Assembly (NCBI RefSeq): GCF_000517085.1
Contig: NZ_KI912107.1
Span: forward strand, 1,674,398 to 1,738,397
Direction of reading: 5' to 3'
Length of the DNA stretch: 64,000 bases
Source of the DNA: Saccharicrinis fermentans DSM 9555 = JCM 21142
Lineage (GTDB): Bacteria; Bacteroidota; Bacteroidia; Bacteroidales; Marinilabiliaceae
In this document: positions 38,217-46,518 of the stretch, piece after piece
Layout of the letters: every line of letters starts with the position of its first letter
Position numbering within the stretch: position 1 is the stretch's first letter
Made by a program: the position numbers and the translations under genes
The notes under the pieces: model-generated
The model's input: the letters and a program-made list of their open reading frames with translations, nothing else
Databases searched by the model: none
Told to the model about the DNA's origin: nothing

Positions 38217-38947
38217 GTGAAAGAAGAACTATCATTGGAGCTATCGGTGGCTCTATTTTTACCAGCAGGAATATTAGATTATTTCCAGATCGTATCCTAT
38301 CGGAAATCTTCAAGCGGAAAGCATATTTTAAACTAAGGATTTGAAGTTAAGGGTGTTGATATTCTATTTTAATAATAATTTCAAGTATAACGAAAGTCTT
38401 TACAATTTATCCATAACCATATTCAAGAACTCTCATCTAAAGGATATCTTCTATTAATGTACAAAGCTATCAATTAATGAACCGCAGGGTTGGCCAGAAC
38501 AATAGCCCCGGGGCCGACGTTGCCGAAAAGCTTCCCTGGGCGCACTTGAGGTGGTAGTGCTGTTGACCTAGCGCGAAGGAAGTGTGCGCCGGACGGAAAG
38601 GGAAGTTGATGCAGGGCAGATAGTGATCTATTGTTCTAGACCTTTTTGGTCCTTTTATGGCAATGATAATAACGAAGTTATCATGAGGACCTTTGAAAAC
38701 AAGCCTTTCCGAGTAAATTAGCGAAGCTTATTCATGAGGACCTTTGAAATAAACCTTTCCGAGTAAAAAGGACATTAACGCAAGTTTCAAAAGCAAAGAA
38801 AATTATCATATAAGTTAGAAACATTGCTCTCGATTAGATAACGGAAGTACCAATGCTGCAGCAGAATCTTTCAATGCAAAAGTAAAGGATTTCAGAAGGC
38901 AATTCAGAGGTGTTGTTGATGTAAATGAGGAGCAAATCTCCTTATAG
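38217..38947 (+). pseudogene. Decayed ISAon1-type transposase, two fragments
   Basis: The first fragment (38217-38336, GTG start) encodes about 39 residues, KEELSLELSVALFLPAGILD and on, like the ISAon1 N-region protein, and then stops. The second (38834-38947) encodes NGSTNAAAESFNAKVKDFRR and on, the conserved end of the ISAon1 transposase. The catalytic middle is missing and replaced by about 500 nt that include a GC-rich structured segment. The element is dead. Family assigned from memory of the NAAAESFNAK ending. Confidence 0.65.
38482..38765 (+). ncRNA. Candidate structured non-coding RNA
   Basis: A GC-rich block in an AT-rich gap with strong nested and crossing complementarity. GTTGGCC (38489-38495) pairs with GGCCGAC (38512-38518), CTTCCCT (38531-38537) with AGGGAAG (38599-38605), and GGCGCACTT (38539-38547) with 38580-38590. 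A perfect 10-nt match, AGAACAATAG (38496-38505) to CTATTGTTCT (38628-38637), would make a pseudoknot. Two direct repeats follow (about 38673-38715 and 38722-38765), each starting with a CGAAG hairpin and sharing ATGAGGACCTTTGAAA and CCTTTCCGAGTA. I do not recognise the class. Confidence 0.5.
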
Positions 38948-39053
38948 CACATAGGCCAGATGGCTCAATAAGTAGAGATTTTTACACCCTCAATAATCTT
39001 TTTCTCTATTTCTGCGTTAAAGGAATACAACATACACGATAAACGACCTAGTT

Positions 39054-39518
39054 ATGTCCTTTGATAAAGAAGAAAGATTAAACGAACTATATACTGAATT
39101 TAATCGCACTGATGAATTTTATGCACAATTCAGAAAACAATTCAATACTGTCATCATAGATGTGGTTTTAGATTATTACCCAGGATTTAAACAAAAAGAT
39201 GTTCTAAATGATATGATAGATCAATATGCCAGTGAAATATTAAGTGCTACAGAATCGGTCTTATACAAAGACAAAAATTACCCCAAATACAGAAAGCTAG
39301 AAGAAATAGAATATATGGATCGTTTTTTAAATAAAGAAGAAGTCATCGCTAACCCTGATGAATTTTCGGAGACGACACATAAAATAGTAAAAGCCTTCAT
39401 TGTTTCTCAATATCAGAACATCATTCATTTGTCTGCCCAGGGCTTTAGATTACTCGAAAGATATATGAAGATGCATTTGATGGCTTTTATTTCTCAATTT
39501 TTGTCTTTTGTAAAATAA
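39054..39518 (+). CDS. Hypothetical protein, helical
   Basis: A 154-aa soluble protein, rich in charged and aromatic residues, predicted by eye to be mostly helical (NELYTEFNRTDEFYAQFRKQ, EILSATESVLYKDKNYPKYR). No signal peptide, membrane segment or motif that I recognise. Start ATG in a GTT-ATG context after the transposase relic; it ends about 50 nt before the helicase-like gene. Codon use looks normal for the genome. Function unknown. Confidence 0.6.
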   Translation: MSFDKEERLNELYTEFNRTDEFYAQFRKQFNTVIIDVVLDYYPGFKQKDVLNDMIDQYASEILSATESVLYKDKNYPKYRKLEEIEYMDRFLNKEEVIANPDEFSETTHKIVKAFIVSQYQNIIHLSAQGFRLLERYMKMHLMAFISQFLSFVK

Positions 39519-39571
39519 TAGTCTAATTTTATTACTTTTGCGCTTTCTTCCATTCAAATAGCAAGAAGCAA

Positions 39572-40192
39572 ATGAAATTAAAAAAGTTACTACCCGAGCT
39601 GGTATCGGGAATAATAAATGCAGGCTACGACAAAACGCCCAAACAAATTCAAACAAACGCCATCCCTAAAATAAAATCCGGCGTTGACGTAATCATGATT
39701 TCGCCCAAAGACTCGGGCAAAACAACAGCTCTTGTTATTGGAACCATCCAACAATTAAAACGACCTTTTGAAGAAGCTCCACGCGCCATCATCATCACCT
39801 CAACCAAAGAAAAAGCTTTTGAAATAGAGGAACAGATAGCACTCCTTGGTAAGGCATGTAAACTAAGAACTTTTGTTGCTTTTGACAAAGGTATCATCCA
39901 ATATCAAAAAGATGAAATTTATGATGGGTTGGATGTGCTAATTTGTACACCCAAACGCCTCACGGAGTTGGTTAATATAAATGGTGTTCCCATGACCAAA
40001 ATAAGTCTGATTATAATGGACGATGCCGACACCCTTATTACCAACCGGTACCACTCTATTATATATCGCATTGGTGATGGCGTTAAAAAGGCACAAATGA
40101 TTATTGCTGCTGACAAATGGCACAACAAATTTGACGATTTATCTGAAAGGATATTAAAAAATCCTTTTCTTATCCAAGAGGAAGAAATGTAA
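39572..40192 (+). CDS. DEAD-box helicase N-terminal RecA-like domain only
   Basis: A 206-aa protein with the first RecA-like domain of a DEAD-box RNA helicase and nothing after it. It has a Q-motif-like region (YDKTPKQIQTNAIPKI), Walker A ISPKDSGKTTALVIG, the motif Ib region CTPKRL, and a degenerate motif II MDDADTL where DEAD is expected. The SAT motif and the whole second domain (motifs IV-VI) are absent, so classical unwinding is unlikely. It could be an RNA-binding or regulatory half, or a truncated gene. The promoter box TACTTTTG lies at 39533-39540. The protein ends cleanly in a stop with no downstream helicase frame that I can see. Confidence 0.75.
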   Translation: MKLKKLLPELVSGIINAGYDKTPKQIQTNAIPKIKSGVDVIMISPKDSGKTTALVIGTIQQLKRPFEEAPRAIIITSTKEKAFEIEEQIALLGKACKLRTFVAFDKGIIQYQKDEIYDGLDVLICTPKRLTELVNINGVPMTKISLIIMDDADTLITNRYHSIIYRIGDGVKKAQMIIAADKWHNKFDDLSERILKNPFLIQEEEM

Positions 40193-40361
40193 ACATCAAA
40201 AAAATCTGATTCCAACTCCCATTGATCATTATAACCTAATCCTCACATCTCTTTCCCCCACCCCCAAAAAAAATAACAAAAATGCGTTACCAATTGGCAG
40301 GTGGTGGTCTAAACTACCAGATAGTATATATTCGTATGATTAAGATTAAATTTTCAAAGGC

Positions 40362-40431
40362 CGTATAGAGATGGCCAAAATAAATCACCTACCTATGTAG
40401 GCATAATGTGGTCATGGCATGTTTTATCTGG
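40362..40431 (-). promoter_or_regulatory. Orphan, decayed copy G of the recurrent leader element
   Basis: It keeps AAAACAUGCCAUGA, GUAGGUGAUUUA, UUUUGGC and GGCCUUUGAAAAUUUAAU. At the usual 26-nt distance there is ACG (40333-40335) in an AATCATACG context instead of ATG, and the frame stops after 8 codons. No gene follows on that strand. The rest of the gap 40193-40729 shows nothing else. Confidence 0.5.
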
Positions 40432-40729
40432 TAACAACGTCTTAACCCATCCCAAACACCCATCTACCAACAACATATTGTTTTATGCTATCCTATTTAA
40501 ATATAGCAGTTATCAATAACTATTGGATATCACTAAATTTTGAAATGCCAGAATTTTAGACGAACTTAATGATGGATAGCAGCTATAATGATATATGGTA
40601 CAATTTACGATCACCATATATCTTCTTTTTAAGTCTTTGACTCATAAATATAAAAGATTAATATACATAAACGCTGTTCATAAGTGTACAACAATGGTAA
40701 ACAGCCATATAAAATGCGAAGCATAAACA

Positions 40730-41596
40730 ATGGAAAAAATGAAATCGTTTTTAGAATTTAGCCTCATTAACATTGGTGATACTCATTTAAAAGTATATAC
40801 CATATTTATTATAATTTCCATCTTTTTTATTACCAAACTACTATTGACCATCATTAAAAATGCTTTGGGTCAAAAACGTTTATTTAGTCGACTCGACGAA
40901 GGAACAGCATATGCTATTTTCAAGATCATTAAATATATTGTTTGGTTAATTGCTATTGGTTTCTTTTTAGAATCCATCGGTGTAAAAATCACCTTACTAA
41001 TAGCTGGATCAGCTGCACTTCTGGTAGGTGTAGGTCTAGGGTTACAACAGACCTTTAATGACATTATCTCTGGCATTATACTACTTTCTGAACGATCCAT
41101 AAAATTAGGAGACATTCTTGAGATAGATGGTGATGTAATAAAAGTTCAAGTAATTGGTTTAAGGACATCAAAAGGCTTAAACCGCGATGAGATAACTGTC
41201 ATTATACCTAACTCTCTAATTACAACCAATAAGGTAATTAACTGGAGTCACCAGTCAAAGAAAACACGCTTTAGAATAAATATTGGTGTTAGTTACGAGA
41301 GTGATATTGAACAAGTCATTCAAGTTCTGGAATCAAGTATCCACGAGCATTCTGCCATCAACAACAAAAACCTGATTGAAGCACGACTCGTAGACTTTGG
41401 TTCTTCCTCTATAAACTTTCAGGTACTTTTTTTCACTGAAAACATATTTGAAATAGAACGGATAAAGAGTGATATCAGACGTATTATTCATGCCAAGCTT
41501 AAGAAAAATAATATCACAATACCATTCCCTCAAATGGATATTCATATTGACAAGCAGGACAAAGAATTCAAACATACGAAAATCATAAACGCATGA
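40730..41596 (+). CDS. MscS-family mechanosensitive channel
   Basis: A 288-aa inner-membrane channel that would open under membrane tension to release solutes. Three hydrophobic helices span about residues 20-115. The pore-lining helix is followed by the MscS beta-domain signature: LLVGVGLGLQQTFNDIISGI, then LSERSIKLGDILEIDGD and VIIPNSLITTNKVINWS. The C-terminal alpha/beta part ends PFPQMDIHI. Small MscS type. The next reading frame overlaps its stop by 4 nt, suggesting former coupling. Confidence 0.92.
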   Translation: MEKMKSFLEFSLINIGDTHLKVYTIFIIISIFFITKLLLTIIKNALGQKRLFSRLDEGTAYAIFKIIKYIVWLIAIGFFLESIGVKITLLIAGSAALLVGVGLGLQQTFNDIISGIILLSERSIKLGDILEIDGDVIKVQVIGLRTSKGLNRDEITVIIPNSLITTNKVINWSHQSKKTRFRINIGVSYESDIEQVIQVLESSIHEHSAINNKNLIEARLVDFGSSSINFQVLFFTENIFEIERIKSDIRRIIHAKLKKNNITIPFPQMDIHIDKQDKEFKHTKIINA

Positions 41597-43013
41597 AAAT
41601 TGCCATTATTTATAACAAAGACGTAACGGGAGTCTTCAATACCTTAGGTATGCAGAATAAAGAATTTTATTCTGAACAAAATGTAAAGCGAGTAGCAGAA
41701 AGCTTGGAAAAGGCGGGACATAATGTACACATATTAGATGGAAATATGTACATCATTGAGCGTTTACAACATTTTACGCCCCTTTACCGAAAATACAGCA
41801 TCTCCTAAACTCCCTTTACACAGTCGTCTCCGCACTTTTATTAGAAGTAGAAATGATCAGGCAGAAACATTGTTAGCAAAACTGGTTAACATCAATACAT
41901 ATGTTCGCAATGTTAGTGGCATTCACCAAGCAATTCACTTTGTCAAGTCTGAATTATCACCTATGGGTTTTACCCAAGAAGTATTTCCAAATCTGGAGGT
42001 TGGTAATGTGGTATATTTCTCCAATACCTATGATGAAGAGGTCGACTGGCTTTTAATATTGTCGGTGGACGATCAGCAAAAGTTAGAAAACCAGGAGTTT
42101 TTTTATGCAACAGAGCACAAATTATACGGTACCGGAATATGGGAAAACAAAGGGGGCATAGTAACTACCATACTTGCCTTGCAGGCATTAAAGTTCAGCC
42201 GTCAGTTAAAAAAAATAAAAATGGCAATAATGCTTATTCCTGACACTAGCATTGGAGGCAAATTCTCAAAGCAAATATTAAATACAAAAGCTGCAAAAGC
42301 CAAACATATTATTGCCTTACATGGAGGAAACGACGAAGGTAGTGTTATTACCAGTCGCTCAGGAAGTGCCAATTACACCTACGACATAAAATTAATGGAT
42401 CACACAGCTGAAAATGTGGCCAAAGTATCTGCTCATTTTTATAAAACATTGGCCTCTATTGTTGATATCTCAAAAAATAACCCCGAAGTAGTGCTGGCTC
42501 CTTATCATACAAGTTTTAATTCAAATATATTCAAAGGTTTTGCCAATGGCTCTTCTAAAATAAGTGTTCGTTTTAACCATAAAGAAGAATATGAGGCCAT
42601 GGACAAAAAAATTCATAAATTGGTTGGCAATACCAAAAAGAATTTAAGATTGTATAATAGCCAGATACAAGGAGGTGTATCAAGACTTCCCATGCCCGAA
42701 TCGGAAGAAAGTAAGCGTATTTTTAATATACTGAAACAGTTATCGAAACTTAGTGATGTTAATATTCAAAAAGAACACAGGTGGAGCTCTTCTGATATTT
42801 GTAATGTGACTAAAAGTTGTGCTAAAATTGATGGGCTTGGTCCTACAGGGTGGTTATGATAATAAATGGGCTGAATATATTTTCAGAAGTAGCATCACAG
42901 ATAAAGCGTTACTTCTGGCTCTGTTACTAAATGAGAAACCAATTTCTCATGAGATTGATCCGTTTACGCAAAAAAATAATGAAGCTTCACCTCACCCATC
43001 AGTGCCCTGCTAA
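41593..43013 (+). pseudogene. Fused, frameshifted relic: D-Ala-D-Ala ligase-like N terminus joined to M20 peptidase
   Basis: The first frame (41593-41808) starts like the ATP-grasp D-Ala-D-Ala ligase-like proteins of Bacteroidota (MKIAIIYNKDVTGVFNTLGM) and breaks after about 60 residues. A second frame (coding from about 41765 to 42859) is an M20-type metallopeptidase body with GTGIWENKGGIV, TSIGGKF and KISVRFNHK. One extra T near 42852 shifts it again; the third frame to 43013 carries the normal C terminus YDNKWAEYIFRSS. The simplest reading is an internal deletion that joined two neighbouring genes, followed by a point frameshift. Canonical M20 metal ligands are partly altered (DTSIGG rather than DEEIGG). 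Not expected to give an active enzyme. Confidence 0.7.
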
Positions 43014-43054
43014 TTATTACTTTTATAGCGAAAAAGACAACACGGGAAACGAAC

Positions 43055-43109
43055 CACTGGAATGAATTCTCACATAGAAGAATAACTCATTCTGACAAAT
43101 TCCATATGG
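43055..43109 (+). promoter_or_regulatory. Probable decayed copy I of the recurrent leader element
   Basis: The 3' part AATTCCATATGG and the following CATTTAAAAC resemble copy H. CCA..GGAAT (from 43055) can pair with ATTCC..TGG. No ATG at the usual distance and no gene follows on this strand. Low certainty. Confidence 0.3.
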
Positions 43110-43145
43110 ACATTTAAAACTTAACTTAATTATAGAATTTAAAAA

Positions 43146-43162
43146 GGGGGACTTAGTCCCCC
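43146..43162 (-). terminator. Terminator after the peroxiredoxin-like gene
   Basis: GGGGGACT T AGTCCCCC is a near-perfect palindrome with a run of U on the minus strand, about 160 nt after the stop codon. Confidence 0.65.
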
Positions 43163-43320
43163 CCTCTACAGCAATCAAGCAACATCCTTCCCCTCTAACC
43201 CTAGAATATATGCCTGAAGCTAAAAAATTACACACCTTGCTCAAAATAATTAAGTAAGGTGTATGACTTAAGATATTCTAATACAAATATTTAATAATAG
43301 ACATTACAAAATATAACAAA

Positions 43321-44088
43321 TTATTTGTTCATTGTCTTTAAAAAATTTGTTATATCAGCAGGCTCTGCTCTCTTTCTATAGTCTGCGTCTAAAAAGGCAT
43401 AAACAATGGTACCATCTGTATCAATCACATAAGTCGCTGCTAAAGGTAGCTCGTTGGAGTCGTCTCCATTGTGTTCGTTTAGTCCAAATTTTTCATTGTA
43501 AATATCTGCCACTTCTTGGGTTAGTTTAAACACCACTCCATATTGTTGGCCCACCACATTTCCCACATCACTCAAAACCTCAAAGTCTAAATGAAGTTTC
43601 TCACTGGTACTAATAGACTGATCCGGTAATTCAGGTGTCAGAGCCACCAAATTAGCACCTTGTGCTTTAAAATTAGGTAGTTCATCTTGTAAAAATTTTA
43701 GATTAATATTACAATACGGACACCAACCTCCTCGATACCAAACCAATACAACTGGACCTTTTTTTAAATACTCTTGTAAGGACACTTCTGTTCCCATTGC
43801 ATTTTTTAAAGTAAAATTTGGTGCCATATCACCAATGTTTTTGGCCAATTTTAACACGCCACTCTCTCTTACGGCATCCAGACCATCTTGGTATATCTTT
43901 TTTATATGCTGATCGGCCTTTTTACCAAAATTTACTTTTCGCTCTTCTAAAGCCTCACTTTGCAACATACTGTTTGATTCTTCCATAGAATTCTCTTTTA
44001 TGGTGGTTGATCGATTACTCTTCTTATTATCACAAGCCCATACAGCCGTTAATAACAAACAAAAGCTTACAATTTTCATGATTTTCAT
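43321..44088 (-). CDS. Peroxiredoxin-like (AhpC/TSA) lipoprotein
   Basis: A 255-aa thioredoxin-fold protein likely to reduce peroxides or thiols outside the cytoplasm. The signal MKIMKIVSFCLLLTAVWACDNKK has a lipobox. The AhpC/TSA-like domain starts at about residue 87 (GDMAPNFTLKNAMGTEV), and the active site is VLVWYRGGWCPYCNINLKFL with a C-x-x-C pair, unlike the single peroxidatic Cys of classical AhpC. This resembles the peroxiredoxin-like family next to DoxX-type proteins. It overlaps operon-wise with the membrane gene just upstream (14 nt gap), which may supply electrons or sit in the same redox route. Function inferred. Confidence 0.82.
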   Translation of the reverse strand: MKIMKIVSFCLLLTAVWACDNKKSNRSTTIKENSMEESNSMLQSEALEERKVNFGKKADQHIKKIYQDGLDAVRESGVLKLAKNIGDMAPNFTLKNAMGTEVSLQEYLKKGPVVLVWYRGGWCPYCNINLKFLQDELPNFKAQGANLVALTPELPDQSISTSEKLHLDFEVLSDVGNVVGQQYGVVFKLTQEVADIYNEKFGLNEHNGDDSNELPLAATYVIDTDGTIVYAFLDADYRKRAEPADITNFLKTMNK

Positions 44089-44101
44089 AATGAATAAAAT
44101 T

Positions 44102-44557
44102 TTAATGAGTAGGTAACACTTGTTGATTCTCTTTTCTAATTATAATAAGTATATTTATCATTGAAAAAACAATAATACCAACGGCAATATATACCAGTGG
44201 CCATTTAGGTTGAACGCGTAAGAAAAATTCAGCCAGTAAAGCACCAACCATAGTTAGCAATCCGAAGCTATTGGCAAAAAGACTAAATCTATAATAGTTT
44301 AATTTACGAATAAAAAACACTTTATGCTGAAATAAAGTATAAATGGCATTAGAAAAATATGCCAATAACACTGCTGAAATCAAAAAACCTGTAGAAACCC
44401 TAAAAAAAGTAGGATCTATACCTAACGGTTGGGCCATTTCAATAAAAGCATTGACAGAAATTTCCCATCCTGCTAACTTTGAAATTGCAAATCTCACCAA
44501 GACTAATCCCATAAGTATGCTGGTGATAAATACTACTGTTTTTCCTATTCTACTCAT
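44102..44557 (-). CDS. DoxX-like four-helix membrane protein
   Basis: A 151-aa inner-membrane protein with four hydrophobic helices (about 8-28, 52-70, 92-112, 120-140). GLVLVRFAISKLAGWEIS at the start is typical of DoxX/MauE-like small membrane proteins. It precedes the peroxiredoxin-like lipoprotein in the same transcript, so a redox partner role is plausible but not shown. No catalytic motif is visible. The upstream gap (44558-45055) is shared with the divergent hsp20 promoter region. Confidence 0.7.
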   Translation of the reverse strand: MSRIGKTVVFITSILMGLVLVRFAISKLAGWEISVNAFIEMAQPLGIDPTFFRVSTGFLISAVLLAYFSNAIYTLFQHKVFFIRKLNYYRFSLFANSFGLLTMVGALLAEFFLRVQPKWPLVYIAVGIIVFSMINILIIIRKENQQVLPTH

Positions 44558-44828
44558 TATACAAATTTTTACTTTCTATTAAAAAACCGTTCTAAATTTC
44601 CACTTTCTATACAAGTCAACAACCATTTACTTTTTACGCTAAATCTGACGTAATTCGAAACTACCAAAGTATCAACTTTACAAAACTAAACAATCGCTTT
44701 GATATAAAGTTCAAACAGATGATAATTTTAACACTATTTATTATTTCATCCTACACACCGTATACTCAACCACATTTAATTTATATGTAAATACAAGAAA
44801 CTTTCTCATACTTACAGACATCAACAAA

Positions 44829-44997
44829 TGACAAAAATGTCACATAATATGGTCATTATGACATACTTAAGACAACAAACACTGCCAAAATTACAATCAA
44901 ATTATTTTAAATTTACGGTTCAAAATACTAAACAATTGACATTCAAGCGTAAAACTTTAATACATAAAATTAGATGTGAGAATGGCATTCAATTTGA
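44829..44997 (+). promoter_or_regulatory. Possible sigma-54-type promoter with upstream palindromes for hsp20
   Basis: TGGCATTCAATTTGA (44983-44997) has GG and GA separated by 10 nt, close to the -24/-12 pattern (GC expected at -12). About 140 nt upstream are two palindromes, TGACAAAAATGTCA (44829-44842) and GTCATTATGAC (44852-44862), sharing the TGTCA/TGACA half-site, which could bind an activator. Pattern-based only. Confidence 0.35.
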
Positions 44998-45055
44998 AAA
45001 TATCTGACCGAGTTAATAATTAATTTGTTGAATTAAAATTTTGGAGGATTAAGTT

Positions 45056-45508
45056 ATGACACTTACAAAATTATCAAACAACTGGTTTCCATCAGTTCCA
45101 TCAGTCTTTGATCGGTTCTTTGATGGTGAGTTAATGGATTGGAACAGATCTAATTTCTCCAGCACAAATTCTACATTACCCGCAGTAAATGTAAAAGAAA
45201 ACGACAATGATTTTTTAATTGACGTTGCTGCTCCGGGGTTAAAAAAAGATGATTTCAAAGTGAACTTCGACAACGGATCTTTGATTATATCATCTGAAAA
45301 GAAAAGTGAAGTTGAAGAAAAAGATGGCGAGAAAGTAACCAGACGTGAATTCAACTATCAATCATTCCAACGGTCCTTCAGTGTTCCTGAAAACATTGTT
45401 GATCCTGAAAAGATTAGGGCTAGCTATGAAAATGGCATTCTTCACATAACACTTCCTAAACGAGAAGAAGTAAAGCCAAAACCAGCGAAGCAAATTGAGA
45501 TTCAGTAA
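45056..45508 (+). CDS. Hsp20 / alpha-crystallin small heat-shock protein
   Basis: A 150-aa chaperone that holds unfolding proteins. The alpha-crystallin domain spans about residues 40-140: LPAVNVKENDNDFLIDVAAP, GLKKDDFKVNFDNGSLIISS, the family's A-x-x-x-G-x-L pattern as ASYENGILHITLP, and a C-terminal IEIQ tail. The start ATG has a good GGAGGA ribosome-binding sequence 8 nt upstream, unusual for this phylum and a sign of strong expression. Followed by a second, diverged Hsp20. Upstream elements suggest stress or sigma-54 control. Confidence 0.95.
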   Translation: MTLTKLSNNWFPSVPSVFDRFFDGELMDWNRSNFSSTNSTLPAVNVKENDNDFLIDVAAPGLKKDDFKVNFDNGSLIISSEKKSEVEEKDGEKVTRREFNYQSFQRSFSVPENIVDPEKIRASYENGILHITLPKREEVKPKPAKQIEIQ

Positions 45509-45553
45509 CTGATGCGGGGCAGACAGTACTGCCCCCTTTTTACTCGAAAAACA

Positions 45554-45620
45554 CATATGAAACGAGCCATGAGAGTGATCTCTCACACAGGTGAATGATT
45601 ATCACGGCGAGTTCCATATG
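45554..45620 (+). promoter_or_regulatory. Recurrent 5' leader element, copy H (before second hsp20)
   Basis: Best-paired copy: CAUAUGAAAC (45554-45563) with GUUCCAUAUG (45611-45620) at 9 of 10 positions. Next come tandem G.A-like mismatches, GCC:GGC, an inner hairpin GAGAG/CUCUC, and GUGA/UCAC around AUGAUUA. It ends 26 nt before the ATG at 45647. Confidence 0.7.
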
Positions 45621-45646
45621 ACCATTAAGAAACAAATTATAAACAT

Positions 45647-46156
45647 ATGAAAACAATAATATATAACAACACATTGGCATGGTATAAACCATTTGAATAT
45701 AAGCTATTGAATCCCATTATTCAATGTAAGAATGAACTAAGTGAAGATATCTATCAAACACCTATAGCTTATACTTTTAATTATTCTGTCCCTGGATTTA
45801 GAAAGAAAGATTTAAAAATGAAAGTCCAAGATGACCTTCTTACCATTGAGGGATCATATAAAAACAGAAGGTTACGATGGTGGAGCAAAGAAAGTGAAAT
45901 AAGAGAAAAACACTTTGTAAAAAACATTCGACTATACAGGGATATGGACAGCAATAAAATACAAGCCCAATTTAAAGATGGTATTTTAAGCATTCATATT
46001 CCTAAAAAAGAAGAATATGTAAGTTATCGCGAAATTCCTATTAGCGGCCAATCAACTGTAGTTGAGATGGTGGACAACGAAAAAAGCAAAGTCAACAAAC
46101 TATTAAAAAAAATAAAACATAAATTAAGTAGTTATGTTGTTAAATATACAAAGTAA
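45647..46156 (+). CDS. Diverged Hsp20-like protein
   Basis: A 169-aa protein with a recognisable but diverged alpha-crystallin domain: YTFNYSVPGFRKKDLKMKVQ, DDLLTIEGSYKNRR, and AQFKDGILSIHIPKKEEY as the A-x-x-x-G-I-L-type motif. The N-terminal arm is short and there is a basic C-terminal tail (KSKVNKLLKKIKHKLSSYVV). Directly downstream of hsp20 but separated by leader copy H, so it may be expressed independently. Start ATG sits in AAACATATGAAAAC, the same context as other leader-bearing genes. Confidence 0.85.
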   Translation: MKTIIYNNTLAWYKPFEYKLLNPIIQCKNELSEDIYQTPIAYTFNYSVPGFRKKDLKMKVQDDLLTIEGSYKNRRLRWWSKESEIREKHFVKNIRLYRDMDSNKIQAQFKDGILSIHIPKKEEYVSYREIPISGQSTVVEMVDNEKSKVNKLLKKIKHKLSSYVVKYTK

Positions 46157-46273
46157 CTCAGCCTAAAACAAAAATGTATTAGCACACGATGCGGTATGAA
46201 AAACGACCGATATTTTTCATAAATTAGTCTATATAACCTTTGTGTAACAAGCAGATTTAAAAAATTAAGTATT

Positions 46274-46477
46274 ATGATGTTGGAATACTGTAAAATTGTT
46301 TTAAACGGAGTACATGAGGATAAAAAACTATTTCGTAAAGAACTGATCAAATCAATAGCTTGGCTCAAAGCCGAAGAACAAAATGAATTTATTTCGTGGG
46401 TCAAAAATAATTTTCAAGATCAACATGCCGATGTCATCGACGAAATACTGAACACCAAATATAATTTTGCATCTTAA
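46274..46477 (+). CDS. Small hypothetical protein
   Basis: A 67-aa acidic, helical protein (MMLEYCKIVLNGVHEDKKLF at the start, KSIAWLKAEEQNEFISWVKN in the middle). No known motif. It follows the two Hsp20 genes by about 120 nt and could belong to the same stress group. Real gene judged from ATG context and helical amphipathic pattern; function unknown. Confidence 0.5.
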   Translation: MMLEYCKIVLNGVHEDKKLFRKELIKSIAWLKAEEQNEFISWVKNNFQDQHADVIDEILNTKYNFAS

Positions 46478-46518
46478 CCCACTTCAAATTCAGCTTATAT
46501 TAATTTTGTTGTAAAATC

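Noticed and set aside
38482-38640. Structured GC-rich block as RNase P, SRP RNA or tmRNA
   Set aside because: The characteristic conserved sequences of these RNAs were not found.
39919-40215. Minus-strand frames opposite the helicase-like gene
   Set aside because: Shadows of a gene with clear helicase motifs on the plus strand.
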